Source of the DNA: Culex pipiens pallens
Taxonomy: Eukaryota > Arthropoda > Insecta > Diptera > Culicidae
Reading direction: 5' to 3'
DNA length: 64,000 bases
NCBI RefSeq assembly: GCF_016801865.2
Contig: NC_068938.1
Location: 51,848,493-51,912,492, forward strand
Both the position numbers and the translations under genes were made by a program. Position 1 is the stretch's first letter, and each line of letters opens with the position of its first letter. Shown here one piece after another: positions 34,913 to 46,430 of the stretch. Under the pieces are notes generated by a model, which was given only the letters and a program-made list of their open reading frames with translations, had not been told where the DNA came from and searched no databases.

Positions 34913-37541
34913 ACATTAAATATTTAAAATATAAATTTTGACATATGTGTCAAAATTCACAAACGTGGAAAAAGTTTGTAGTTCGTTTGACCCTCCTCCG
35001 ATCAGTATCAGCGCCAGTAAATTTGCAGTGGCAGTGGATCCATGAATCCACAGCATAGGTGTACGATGCACTACTGCCGCTGGATTGTTGACTACACAAA
35101 TGTGTAATGAAACCACAATCCAGTGTAGTGCAGTAGCCCTCTGCGCTCGACGTGGTTTTTCTGCCCCCTTCCAAGGGGTGGAACTGGGTGGCATATACCA
35201 CCACCCAACGTGGTTGCGTGTGTGTGCTCTCGTCGAACACGGCTTACTTATTCGTGTAATTCAGAAGCTCACCAGGCCATAACCAGGCTCGAAATCGGAC
35301 TCCGTCAGCAGCTCCGGACCGGAGGAGGTCTCTGCGCGCCGTGTCTCGAAGCGGAGCGAATAATTTATGAGACTATTTTACGAATGCCATTAGATAACAC
35401 CCAAAGGCACCCGATCTCGGAAAAAGGCAGGGGAAATTAATTTCATTCGTAATTTTTTATTCTTTATGGCTGTTTTCGTCACTCTGCGTCAAGCGGGTGG
35501 CCAACTTTGAGCTTCGTCAAATGGCGAACGACGTGAGTGCGTGCACTGAAAAACCATTTTAGGGGTCATTCATCAACACCGCACGAGCGATTGAAACTGA
35601 TGGATTGCTCCATTCTAGGGTGTTTGATGGCTGGGGGGATTAGACATGGAGTCACGTGGTGCTTTAAAAGTTGATTTATTCGGAGCTTAGTTGTGATTCA
35701 CAGCTGTAGCTGCATTGTCACCCATCACGTCTAGACGACGTCCCTCATGTCAAACCACACGACGAACGTGCAGATCCATATTTCTCCAAGGGATTAAGTG
35801 ATTACCGACATTGAACACCGTCGTCACCTTTCAATCAGTCAATCAGTCAGCTGGTGCAACTCGGCTCAGCACCTACCTGCAGCGAAATCAAAATTTCTAA
35901 TGAGAAATAGTTACAACTGCGCGATAACATCTCATGCATTATCGATCCGGTCTCGCCGTTTGTTCCACATTCGCACAGCAGCAGCAGCAGTTCCGTCATG
36001 TTCTGTAGTACAAAAACTCCGCTTCGAGTGTGTAAACTTTCTGCGCGTTCATTGAGGATTAATTCCTCGTAATTTATTTACATCGCAAACAGGTCTTACG
36101 CGCTGCTCTAACCACGGCAGTCACGACGATGGGACACCTGCGGATCAACGCACGACCCATGCGTTGACGGTTGAAGGCTGCGATCTGCGTAGACGACGAC
36201 GACGACACAATGAGGCAGCAAACGGGTTCGTCGCTTTTCCAGCGAAATCGCGCGGGTCTCCGCGCGCACGTAGGTCGCGCGAGCTCCCATTGAGAAAACG
36301 CTTCTCGGAATCAAGTTACGCGCGTCTGCTGTTGGTGGTCAACCAGATCGAATGTGTCCATTTCGGAAAATCAGTCACCAGTTCAGAGTGAGCGAAAAAA
36401 AAACAGCAGCGGACTCGGCATGGGGGATTTTCTTGAACACCTTCTGCTCTGAAGGTAGACAGCACCATGGGCACGAAGCAAATTGTCACACAAGAAGCTT
36501 ATTAAATTAATAAAAATTATAAAACTGCCACTTGGAACCGTCATCCACAATTCAGGTCTTTCGCGGTTGGGGACTTCCTTTTGCAGGAGACTTACGAGTG
36601 GGAATAAGAAAAAAAGCGCATTACGGCAGCACCAATAGTGCACTACTACATCGCGTAACGCCAATAAAGGTAAATACGATACGGATTGGTTTCCTTTTGG
36701 GAGCAAAATCATAATTGAAGTCGTGTCTAGTTAACACAATTAATTGTGTTATTTTAAATCAACACTGGTACTTTTTTTAGATCAGACATTTTTTTATGGG
36801 AAAGTTCTACTGAAAAGTCTTACAAAGTAAAACGATAGATCCAGTCTTAAACTCAGAACCATACCAGTTAAGATTCTGTGACTTTTATATACCTTAAACT
36901 TTCAAACAAATCCAAATTTGGTAAATAAAAAGTCTACCTTTACCTTACATTCCTAGCGCCACCCTAACCGAACCCTCGCTCCAATCAGCTCGAATTTCTC
37001 ATCGATTTTCCCATCAACCCCAAGTGGCACACAATGATACCTCCGTAGACAACCTGGCCGCGCTGCAGCCCACGGACTCTTCAATAAAGAAATAGATCCA
37101 TAAATCTTTTATTACACTTCATTACCACGTCGTTTCACGGAGTAACTTCTGGTATAAGTCAGAGCGCGCGGTACAGGACTTTACTGCGCGCCAATAGACA
37201 TCTTGACAGCTTCCACCGCGGCCAAATGGCCGCACCGAACCAACCGGCGGCAGCCGATCTGGTGGTGCTAATTCCTCGCACCAGCATGGCCGGCAGAGCC
37301 GCCGCCGCGTTGAAAGGCGCAAAATTAATGACCGGGAATAAAATAAACTAATAATCGGCTGATGATTTATCTTAAACGCGCGCGGTTATTTATAAAGGAA
37401 TTCCAATTGTCTTAACGCCCAATTATCCAGCCCTCGGTGGACGTTACAGCGCAGCAGAGCCCGCTTAAATCCTCGTGATCAGCGGTAATCCGCGAGGAAC
37501 CGTGGAAAAGCGTCGAGAAGCGGAGAGAAACAACACAAAAA
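34913..37541. other. Repeat-free island upstream of the nested gene
   Basis: Moderate to high GC with no transposon. It includes a pronounced AGCAGCAGCAGCAG run near 35978. It may hold the promoter of the coiled-coil gene and vg intronic control elements. No convincing ORF. Confidence 0.4.
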
Positions 37542-37886
37542 ATGAGAGTCATTGCCGCGGAGACCTCATCGCGGACTGCATCTGGACAGCGTCGGTGCCG
37601 CGCCGCCATCGATTTGGACCGTGGCGCGGCGGACCTACAAAGACTGCGAAAAAATCTCGATAAAGACGAAGTCTACCAAAGGTCTCGCGAGGCTGCTGCG
37701 CAGGCTCGGTCGCGACTTAATCTCGCGTTGAGGTTACACGGCTTGTCCGTGGAGGTCGGACAGAGAGGGAGAATTACACTGTCTTGCTTCGTTACGCGAT
37801 TCTCTTTACGATGTACGAAAGAGGTCGCTATCTTTCGGTTCTCATGTTGGGATGAAAAGTTCAAACCTGATCATGAAGGCAGGTGA
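37542..37886 (+). CDS. Possible small ORF (114 codons) upstream of the nested gene
   Basis: This frame opens with a good context (AAAAAATG) and ends 41 bp before the ATG of the coiled-coil gene, in a different frame. It is Arg/Ala-rich with a plausible helical segment (RLRKNLDKDEVYQRSREAAA). A donor-like CAG/GTGAAT sits at 37880-37888. It may be 5' UTR, an upstream ORF, a first exon of an alternative transcript, or chance in GC-rich promoter DNA. A separate 9-codon upstream ORF starts at 37873. I recognise no family. Confidence 0.2.
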   Translation: MRVIAAETSSRTASGQRRCRAAIDLDRGAADLQRLRKNLDKDEVYQRSREAAAQARSRLNLALRLHGLSVEVGQRGRITLSCFVTRFSLRCTKEVAIFRFSCWDEKFKPDHEGR

Positions 37887-37927
37887 ATCCAAGTACACCT
37901 AGTTTGAGCAAACGTCACCTTGCAATC

Positions 37928-40018
37928 ATGTCCTCTTCCGAGAGCTCCTCGGAAAAAGCACCCAGCGTCGAGTCCATATCGCACTCCTTCGAGCAACTCA
38001 AGTCCAAGTTTCTCGCCATCCTAGAGGACCATTTTTTCGGTAACTTCCAGCATGACTGGCGTAATGCAGGCCCGGAAAGGAAAGCGTTAGTCGAAGAATC
38101 GCTGCCATCGTTCGAAAGCCTCAGCGACGAAAGCGGCAGCTTCTTGGTGCTGGACGGGAAGAAGGTCTCCCTGGACTGGTTCCGCATGGCGGCTGCAAAA
38201 GCATCGGAGGAGTCGCTTGCAGCGGCACCTGATCCAGCAGCAGTTCCTTCCACCAGCGCAGCCAACCCGTACGCCGTCGGAGTTGCTTCGTTCTTCCCGG
38301 AATCAGTCGATCGTTTCAACACCCACCGAAGTCGATCTCGGCACGGAATGCGCGATCGACTGCTCGTTGATGAAGTCCAATTCGACAAAGAAAAACTAGG
38401 AGTAACCCACAAACATCCCTCACAGCTCGCAACCCAGCTGGATCCGCACTACCGCAGTGAGATCTCCTACCGTCCACGAATCCACAACTTTATGCGCGTT
38501 GACGCCATCCACCAGTTCCGGGAAGCTTCCCGCAAGCAGTTCGAGACGTACTACCGGCAGGAGTACATCCACGAACTGACCCAGGTGGAGAAAACCGAGA
38601 AACAGCACCACCGGGACCTTCGTGCACGCTGTACGGAGCTTCGCGAGGCGCTGCGTGAACTACGGAAGCTACGCTTCCGGTCGTCGATGCGCGTCATGGA
38701 CATGGTCAAGCCGTACTACGATGAGACGGCCCGTTGGGAGGCCGAGCTGCACGAGCGTCGCAAGCAGATGGAGCTGCTGTGGAATCGGGTGATTCAGCTA
38801 GAGAGCTTGTGGGTTCCCAGGATCAAGTATCAGAACTTCCAATATCTGATCATGCCGAAGCAGTGGCGGCTCGAGCACGACTGGATTCACATGGATGAGG
38901 AGGGTAAGCTGGAAGGCTATCCGGAGTCGATTGAGAAGCGTGATACGGCGAATTTGCGCAAGTTAGAAGGTCAGAACGATATCTGGGCTGTTAAGAAGTT
39001 CTACGAGGAGGAGTATCAGGCGAAAAGCCGACCGGTGCACGCCGTATTCAAAGACAGTGCGAGCTTGCTGAAAGGTGTCGCAGAACTTGACGTGAACTCG
39101 ATGACCCTGCTGAATCGACTCAATTTGCTGAGCTGGGTCAAGCTGGATGCGGAAAAGGAATCCAAAGAAGTCCAGCTGCACTACAAAAACATGATTGCAA
39201 ATCTCAAGTACTCGATCGAAGACCTGGAGCAGAAGAAGAACAGTTTGGAGAAGCGCTCGACCTTACTCAAAGATATGTTTGATGAAATTGTGCGCAACCC
39301 TCTAAGAAAGTGCGTCGAGAACGAACGAACCAGAACCATCGAATCACTCCTTTACGTTCTATACAAGCACTTTCTACCACCGGATCAGCGCGAAAACGCA
39401 CTTAGATTCTCCGGAACCGAGAGTTTCATGTACATCTTTGACGTAGTCACCCAACTCCTATCCGATTTCGACAAGATCCCACCACACCTGATCCACTCCG
39501 TAGAGAAGCGAGTACGCTTCCTCCGCTGGCGCAAGATGAAGAAAGCCAAGAAAGCCGCCGAAGAGGACCAGCGGCACAAGCTGATGGCCATCCAGCTGGA
39601 ACGAAGTCTTGCCCCACGCTACGTGAAGCCTCCAAAAACCGGAAAGCTGCCACGATCTCGTCTCAAGAAGAAACCCGTCCCGGAAGTCGTGATCCCGCCC
39701 GTCGTCACCAAGCTGGACAAAATCTTCTTCCTGGCGTTCGGGACGGACGCCGTGATGAGCGACGAGGAGAGGGCCAACTTTGAGGTGGATCTGGTGTACC
39801 ATAACTACTTTTCGGTGCAGTTTGATCAGTTCCTGAGGTCGATCGGGTACGAGCCGGACTATGGGGGTGTGACGCGGGTGGAGCTGCGTGATGGGCCGGA
39901 AACGAACTTCTTCAAGCGGAAGGAGCTCATTCCGGAGGTGATGCGGCGGATTGAGCGGTGGGAGCGGATGCAGGAGAGCATCAAGCAGAGGCTGTTGAAG
40001 CAAATGGTGGCGCCGTAG
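37928..40018 (+). CDS. Intronless 696-aa coiled-coil protein, nested antisense in vg intron 1
   Basis: This is an uninterrupted reading frame with GC-rich, clearly coding composition, starting at ATG 37928 (A at -3). The same frame is open 15 codons further upstream but has no ATG there. I do not recognise the family with certainty. Residues about 1-20 are Ser-rich. Residues 205-295 and 405-455 are charged, heptad-like and probably coiled coil. Residues 527-585 are strongly basic (RWRKMKKAKKAAEE, later KLPRSRLKKKP). The C-terminus (about 590-696) looks globular, with several aromatic and acidic clusters. There is no signal peptide, membrane segment or catalytic motif. The architecture resembles axonemal or other cytoskeletal coiled-coil proteins, and an intronless gene inside an intron would fit a testis-biased gene, but both are inferences. 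Three AATAAA signals follow the stop codon. Confidence 0.9.
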   Translation: MSSSESSSEKAPSVESISHSFEQLKSKFLAILEDHFFGNFQHDWRNAGPERKALVEESLPSFESLSDESGSFLVLDGKKVSLDWFRMAAAKASEESLAAAPDPAAVPSTSAANPYAVGVASFFPESVDRFNTHRSRSRHGMRDRLLVDEVQFDKEKLGVTHKHPSQLATQLDPHYRSEISYRPRIHNFMRVDAIHQFREASRKQFETYYRQEYIHELTQVEKTEKQHHRDLRARCTELREALRELRKLRFRSSMRVMDMVKPYYDETARWEAELHERRKQMELLWNRVIQLESLWVPRIKYQNFQYLIMPKQWRLEHDWIHMDEEGKLEGYPESIEKRDTANLRKLEGQNDIWAVKKFYEEEYQAKSRPVHAVFKDSASLLKGVAELDVNSMTLLNRLNLLSWVKLDAEKESKEVQLHYKNMIANLKYSIEDLEQKKNSLEKRSTLLKDMFDEIVRNPLRKCVENERTRTIESLLYVLYKHFLPPDQRENALRFSGTESFMYIFDVVTQLLSDFDKIPPHLIHSVEKRVRFLRWRKMKKAKKAAEEDQRHKLMAIQLERSLAPRYVKPPKTGKLPRSRLKKKPVPEVVIPPVVTKLDKIFFLAFGTDAVMSDEERANFEVDLVYHNYFSVQFDQFLRSIGYEPDYGGVTRVELRDGPETNFFKRKELIPEVMRRIERWERMQESIKQRLLKQMVAP

Positions 40019-40047
40019 GATGTATATTTTTGAAGGATTATTTGCTG

Positions 40048-40088
40048 AATAAATATTATTTTAAATAAATCGGTAATGGCGGAATAAA
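40048..40088 (+). terminator. Polyadenylation signals of the nested gene
   Basis: Three copies of AATAAA occur at 40048-40053, 40064-40069 and 40083-40088, beginning 30 bp after the stop codon of the coiled-coil gene. This implies a very short 3' UTR, ending just before the G-rich tract. Confidence 0.7.
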
Positions 40089-40119
40089 TCAGGAGGATAT
40101 CGGTGCATCATTGAGTGAG

Positions 40120-40960
40120 TCACCTTTTGAGATAGGATTCGGATTGAGGGCGGTAGTATGAGGAGGATGATAGGGATAGATTGACATTGGTGAGAGTAGG
40201 TTTGGAGAAATGTAATGGTGGGGGTGGTTGGAAGGTATGGGAAATAGGGGAGGTGGGGGGATGATATGGGGGGGTAAAGTATACATATGGTTATGGTGGG
40301 GCACTATGAATGGGGATAGGGCAAATGGGGGGTATTAATGGGGAAGGGGGGGTAAAAATGGGGAAGAGCTGATTAATTTTTGTCGGCTAGGGATTAGTTG
40401 GGTGCAAGGCAAGGTATGTGGGGTGGAGTGTTTAAGGAAAGAAAGGTTTGGGTATGGGGGGTTGGGGTATTGAGAGTTTTAAATAAGTGTGGATGGGTGG
40501 GAATGTGGGGGTTGGGGTTTTTGGAGGGGGGTGGAGCGGGGCTAGGGAAAGTTTTGGATTTTGTGGTGCTTTGCGTGTGGATGGGGTTGGCTTGTTGTTA
40601 GGGATAGGGGGATTGATGGGTTGGTAGTTAGATTGGTAGGGGGAGGGGTTGTGAGGGGTCTTTTGTGGGATGGGTTTTTTTGGGGGGGATATTGGAAGGG
40701 GCACCTCAAGAAATGTCTTTGGCACAGGCTATATGATGTCTTGTTGGGAACAACTGGGCTATATCTGCTGTTTGAGGGGGACTGAGGGCGTGCACGTGAA
40801 GGTGGGTGTACATGTCGATAGCTGTTGCATTTTTAGGTGATTATTGGCAGGGGGGTGCGGGGGGGGTTGAGTGGGTGTGGTGGGGTGGGTGGGGGTGGTG
40901 GAGTGGGGACATTGATGGGATCGATGGGGAGATGATAGGCTTGGAGGTCTGATATCCGTC
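40120..40960 (+). repeat. G-rich, C-poor low-complexity tract
   Basis: For about 840 bp the plus strand is dominated by runs of three to seven G separated by T, A or GT, with very few C. Many consecutive GGG runs within short distances could form G-quadruplexes. It begins right after the polyadenylation signals of the coiled-coil gene and ends before a transposon at about 41036. No exact repeat unit is visible. The many ORFs here read as Gly/Trp/Val or Pro/His/Thr strings and are not genes. Confidence 0.85.
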
Positions 40961-41035
40961 ACGGTGTACAAATTCCAGTACGCATTGTAGTTATGGGCGG
41001 GGAGGGGGAAACATGAAGTGATGTGGTTTGCTTTT

Positions 41036-43047
41036 GAATTGTTTGAAGTTTCGATAAGTAGTTCAAAAGTTATGTATAAAAATGTGTTATCGCATATTTT
41101 CGGAAGTTAACTTAATGGCAGTAAACTGAACCAACCATCATCATGTTACACATCGTTAGTTAGGTAATTGAAAGACCTTTCCAACGAGTCCGAAACATTT
41201 AAGATCTGGCAACACTGTCTCGAGATCTGCCCACTTAAGTGATATTTATGTACTTTTTTGTAGCCGGATCTCACTTAAATGTATGTAAACAATGTCCGGA
41301 TCCATCATCCGACCCACCGATGGTTAGGTAATCGAAAGACCTTTCCAACGAGTCCAAAACATTGAAGATCTGGCAACCCTGTCTCAAGCTATGACCACTT
41401 ATGATGCCACTTATGAGCCCTAGAGTGATTTGTGTGTTATTTGTATTCCGGAACATAACGAAATCAGACGAAATTTGTGTACAAACCCATCATACAGTAT
41501 GTAAAAAAAGTATTTACACCCCTTGGGCACTATGCACATTTTGTGATGAAACATGTAAAAAATTTAAAGTTTGACAGGAACCTAGTACTACGTTTTGTTC
41601 AGAAACTCATGCCAAACATTTTGCTACAAAAAGCTCATGAAAAGATGATTTCTATAAAAAGTTATATAACAAATACTATTACGAAAATAAAAAAGGTGCA
41701 AAAAAAGTTTGTACACCTTTCGAAAAATTAACATAAATAATGTTATTTGTTGACAAATCACCATAAATCCAGTCTCCCAACTCCAAATAGGCATCCTTGA
41801 CTGATTAAAAAAATAATTTGGATTGAATATAAAGTTTACTAACTACTTAGTATAAAAGTTTATATAACTCTGGAAATTCTATATAAACTTATCTAAACTT
41901 AATTTTGCAAACTTTTAATTCAAATAAATGTCAATATATTACCATAGAATTGCTAAATAAACATTTTGGAGTGGGTATAACACCGTTTTGGGGGTATTTG
42001 TATCGATAGAATAGATTTTTCGTTGGAATTTCGTACCAACCCGGAATTACGTCGTCGGAAAATCCGCCGGCATCTGAACCGGTCCTCAATTCACAAGTCA
42101 ACCTATGTGGCATCAGAAAGGGCATAAAATTTCCGATCTGTTGATACCCATACATCCAGGTTTTCTATAAAACCCACGTTTTTAAATACCTAAGCAAAAA
42201 CGTTGTTATGGTTTCGTTTGAGCAACCTGCCAAAAATGTATGGAATTTCTTAATTTTTGTTCTCGTGGATCAAACTTACTTTTTGCCCAGGTATTTAAAA
42301 ACGTAGGTTTTAAAGAAAACCTAGATGTATGGGTATCAAAAGATCGGAAATTTTATGCCCTTTCCGATTCCACATAGGTTGACTTGTGAATCGTGGACCG
42401 GTTCGGATGCCGGCGGATTTTCCTACGACGTAATTCCGGGTTGGTACGAAATTCCAACGAAAAATCTATTCTATCGATACAAATACCCCCAAAACGGTGT
42501 TATACCCACTCCAAAATGTTTTTTTAGCAATTCTATGGTAATATATTGACATTTAGTTGAATTAAAAGTTTGCAAAATTAAGTTTAGATAAGTTTTAAAT
42601 AGAATTTCCAGAGTTATATAAACTTTTATACTAAGTAGTTAGTAAACTTTATATTCAATCCAAATTATTTTTTTAATCAGTCAAGGATGCCTATTTGGAG
42701 TTGGGAGACTGGATTTATGGTGATTTGTCAACAAATAACATTATTTATGTTAATTTTTCGAAAGGTGTACAAACTTTTTTTGCACCTTTTTTATTTTCGT
42801 AATAGTATTTGTTATATAACTTTTTATAGAAATCATCTTTTCATGAGCTTTTTGTAGCAAAATGTTTGGCATGAGTTTCTGAACAAAACGTAGTACTAGG
42901 TTCCTGTCAAACTTTAAATTTTTTACAAGTTTCATCACAAAATGTGCATAGTGCCCAAGAGGTGTAAATACTTTTTTTACATACTGTATAATATATCACC
43001 CATTGTTGGAAAGGAGTGAGAAAGGCACCAAGCACATAGGTGGATTA
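41036..43047 (-). mobile_element. Repeat element S, copy 5 (interrupted by palindromic element P)
   Basis: Reverse 163-bp satellite units occupy 41160-41450, then element P (41495-42986), then the terminal GAAAGGCACCAAGCACATAG...GGATTAAGTTAG. The terminal part is duplicated at 49942-50002. Confidence 0.65.
41495..42986. mobile_element. Palindromic element P, copy 3 (complete)
   Basis: 1492 bp with the same CAGTATGTAAAAAAAG termini and TA duplication (41493-41494, 42987-42988) as the copy at 1140-2630. It interrupts a satellite-bearing element (41036-43047). The left breakpoint of the tandem duplication lies in its left arm at 41669. Confidence 0.92.
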
Positions 43048-44928
43048 AGTTAGTTTTTCTTCTTTATTTATCGAAAACCACTGTAAAACTTCACATAATA
43101 ATAAACAATGACAAAATTTAACGTTGATTTTTTGGCAAGCAAAATGTTTCAAAAATTGATGGGAATTTTATGTCATTCATCCATGTGTTAAGTAAATTCA
43201 TCGTTCAAAACAAAACAAATATTGAAGCATGTTACATTTCAAAACAAGTGTTGAAAAGTTCAACTTTTCAGCACCATTTCAATGCTGAAAAGTAGAACTT
43301 GTTAGTACTGTTATTGAAAGATATTAATTTTCCATTCTGTTATTTTCGATAGGGAAAAGTAAAAAAAAAATTGAAATTTCAAGCCTAGATTTCAACATTT
43401 AGATGAAAAAAGTGTTTTAAAATGCATTCTACACGCGTCCAGTTGCTATTCAATTATAAGTTTTGAAAATATCGATGCATCAACGTAAATTTTTTTTTCG
43501 CGAAAAAAAAAACTTTTCGTGGGACTGTACATTGGTATCTATGAAAATTTAAAAAGTCTTCAAAGGAGTTCAAACATGCTTAATATTATTATAAACGCAG
43601 AAAATTTAACTGGTTTTCGGTTGATTAAACTTGAATTTTCAATCAAAATTCGAAGTTTTTCGAAAAAAATATTTTTTTGCCCCCATAAACGTTGAAAAAT
43701 ATTTGCAACGGCCTAATCAAAAAACTCTTGAGTTAAATGAAAATAAATACCTTAAACATTAATTTTAACGACTTGTTTAAAAAAAATCATTAATAAGAGT
43801 AAGTATGCTAAAATGAAAAAAATGGCATAAAAATTCCACTTACGTTTTAGATCGAGCCTTGGAAAATATATAAGCAATTTCTCATTTAAAATTATTTATT
43901 TAATTTGTGTGAATTTTTCGTTTATTTTATATGTTTTAATTTTTTATGGAAAACTACATTTAAAAGGAGCCTAATAGAAAAGTTCGGTTATTAAAAAAAG
44001 CCCGAATAAAAACATTTAACTAAACAAACGTGGAAATCAAAAGAGAATCATTTTATTAAAAAAAACTAACTTATTTCATAAAAGAACTAGAAAAATATAT
44101 GTCTAATTTGAAGAAATTATAAAACTCCAATTGAACAACACAATTATCTTGATTATAAAAACACAGAATAAGGCCGATGCAAATATTTTTCAAAAACTTA
44201 GTTTTTTTTGCATAACTTTTTTTAGTTTAGAATAGTGTTTAAGTAGCGTTATTAAATTTTAAATATCTTCAATTTAATACAAGGTCCAATTTGTGTTAAT
44301 TTTTGTGTCATCTTATCTTTCAGCTCACAGACTACAGACTAAAAAAATCTTAGATGGTTGAAAGTTATTAAAATTTGCTGATCATTTGCACTTCGGTGTG
44401 GTTCGCAAATCGGCCTCAATTTTGAACTTTGAGTTGGAGTCAACAATTCTTAGGAAGGTCGAGTCTTTATCAATTGATTCCGCTCGGATAATTGTCACTG
44501 CGCTCATCTGCTTCTAAAAAACTTGTTCATTATTCTTTCGGACTATACATTGGGCATGTTTTTCAATCATAATTTCATCAACATCCAACGCATGGAAGTT
44601 GATAACCAAGATAGACCTCTTTTGACTGCTAAACGTTTAGCGATCAATTTTAAACTCGCGAAACACTCAGTTTTGCAGCAAAAACTAAAGCATCAAAGTA
44701 TTTCAAAAGTTTCAAAATATTTATATCATTTTATCATTAAAAACTAAGTCACGCTTGAGCTTCAGCATATTTTCCTTATTTGTTTATATTTTCAAATGTA
44801 TTGGAGGGGATCATTCGAAAATCACGTTACGCATTTCCTCTTTTCAGCACCAAGATTTGCATGGTCATAAAACCATGTAATTATTACATCAGGGAATTGT
44901 TGACAGAATTTGTGTCAGAAGAAATGTA
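43048..44928. other. AT-rich segment inside the tandem duplication
   Basis: Contains a short hairpin (43250-43330) and single ends of the TTAGGCCGTTGCAAATA repeat family (43690-43716, 44165-44192). Frames of 74-76 codons at 44523 and 44780 are duplicated at 51478 and 51735 but show no protein-like signature. The duplicate is 50003-51883. Confidence 0.5.
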
Positions 44929-45179
44929 CACTAAATCCCCTAAATACGCTCCCCCCGATTGCGCCTCCCCCGTTTTGCGCCCCCCGAATTGCGCTCAAAC
45001 CCCGAAATAACGCTCCCCCCAAATAACGCTCTAAGTGGCGCAAATCGGGGGAGCGTTATTGCGGGGTTTTGGCGTGAAATGGGGTTTTCTTTTTAAATGT
45101 ACTTTTTTACATATAAATAAAATATTTGTATAAGGGGTCATCCACAAAACATGGATAAGGGGCCATCCACAAATCTGGG

Positions 45180-46430
45180 TATCCAAGAACTCCCGGAAGT
45201 CATGCCCTAGATATCTACTTGATGAACGGGGGTCTATATGGGTGTATTAAACATCGGTATAGCTTCCGATAGCTTCAGTGAACCACGATGGATATTCTGG
45301 GTTACGTTAAATTGTTATGGGTCCTCCAGGAACTCCCGGGAGTTATAACCTGATGATCTACCTGATCAACGGGGGTCTATATGAGTGTATTAACCATCGG
45401 TATAGCTTCAGGTAGCTTCACTGAACCACGATGGATGCTCTGGAGTTCGTTGGATTGTCATGGGTCCTCCAGGAACTCCCGGGAGTTATGACCTGATGAT
45501 CTACCTGATCAACGGGGTTCTATATGGGTATATTAATCATCGGTATAGCTTCAGGTAGCTTCAGTGAACCACGATGGATCTTCTGGGTTACGTTGGATTG
45601 TTATGGGCCCTCCAGGAACTCCCGGAAGTTATGACCTGATGATCTACCTGATCAACGGGGGTCTATATGGATGTATTAACCAACGGTATAGCTTCAGGTA
45701 GCTTCAGTGAACCACAATGGATACCCTTAGCCATGTTGGATTGTTATAGGTCCTCCAGGAACTCCCAGAAGTTATGACCTGACGATCTACCTGATCAACG
45801 GGGTTCTATATGGGTATATTAATCATCGATATAGCTTCAGGTAGCTTCAGTGAACCACGATGGATATTCTGGGTTACGTTGGATTGTTATGGGTCCTCCA
45901 GGAACTCCCGGGAGTTATGACCTGATGATCTACCTGATCAACGGGGGTCTATATGGGTGTATTAACCATCGGTATAGCTTCAGGTAGCTTCATGAATTAC
46001 GATGGATACCCTTCGCCATATTGGGTTGTTATGGGTCCTCCAGGAACTCCCGGGAGTTATGACCTGATGATCTACCTGATCAACGGGGGCCTATATGAAT
46101 ACATTAATCATCGGTATAGCTTCAGGTAGCTCCACCTAACCACGAAGGATACTCTGAGGTACGTTGGATTGTTATGGGTCCTCCAGGAACTCCCGGGAGT
46201 TATGACCTGATGAACTACCTGATCAACGGGGGCCCATATGAATACATTAATCTTCGGTATAGCTTCAGGTAGCTTCACCTAACCACGAAGGATACTCTGA
46301 GGTACGTTGGATTGTTATAGGTCGTCCAGGAACTCCTGGAAGTCATGACCTGGACATCTACCAGATCAACGGAGGTTTATATGGATGAATTAATCATCGG
46401 TATAGCTTCAGGTAACTTCAGTAGCATCCA
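45180..46430 (+). repeat. Left array of a 143-bp satellite inside the fold-back element
   Basis: Nine tandem units of 143 bp (one of 142) were located by the shared block AACTCCCGGGAGTTAT at 45188, 45331, 45474, 45617, 45760, 45903, 46045, 46188 and 46331. Each unit has its own small CCCGGG-centred palindrome. Confidence 0.9.

Noticed and set aside
37883..37927. Upstream GTG-initiated extension of the coiled-coil gene
   Set aside because: Nuclear genes of insects start at ATG; the first in-frame ATG is 37928.
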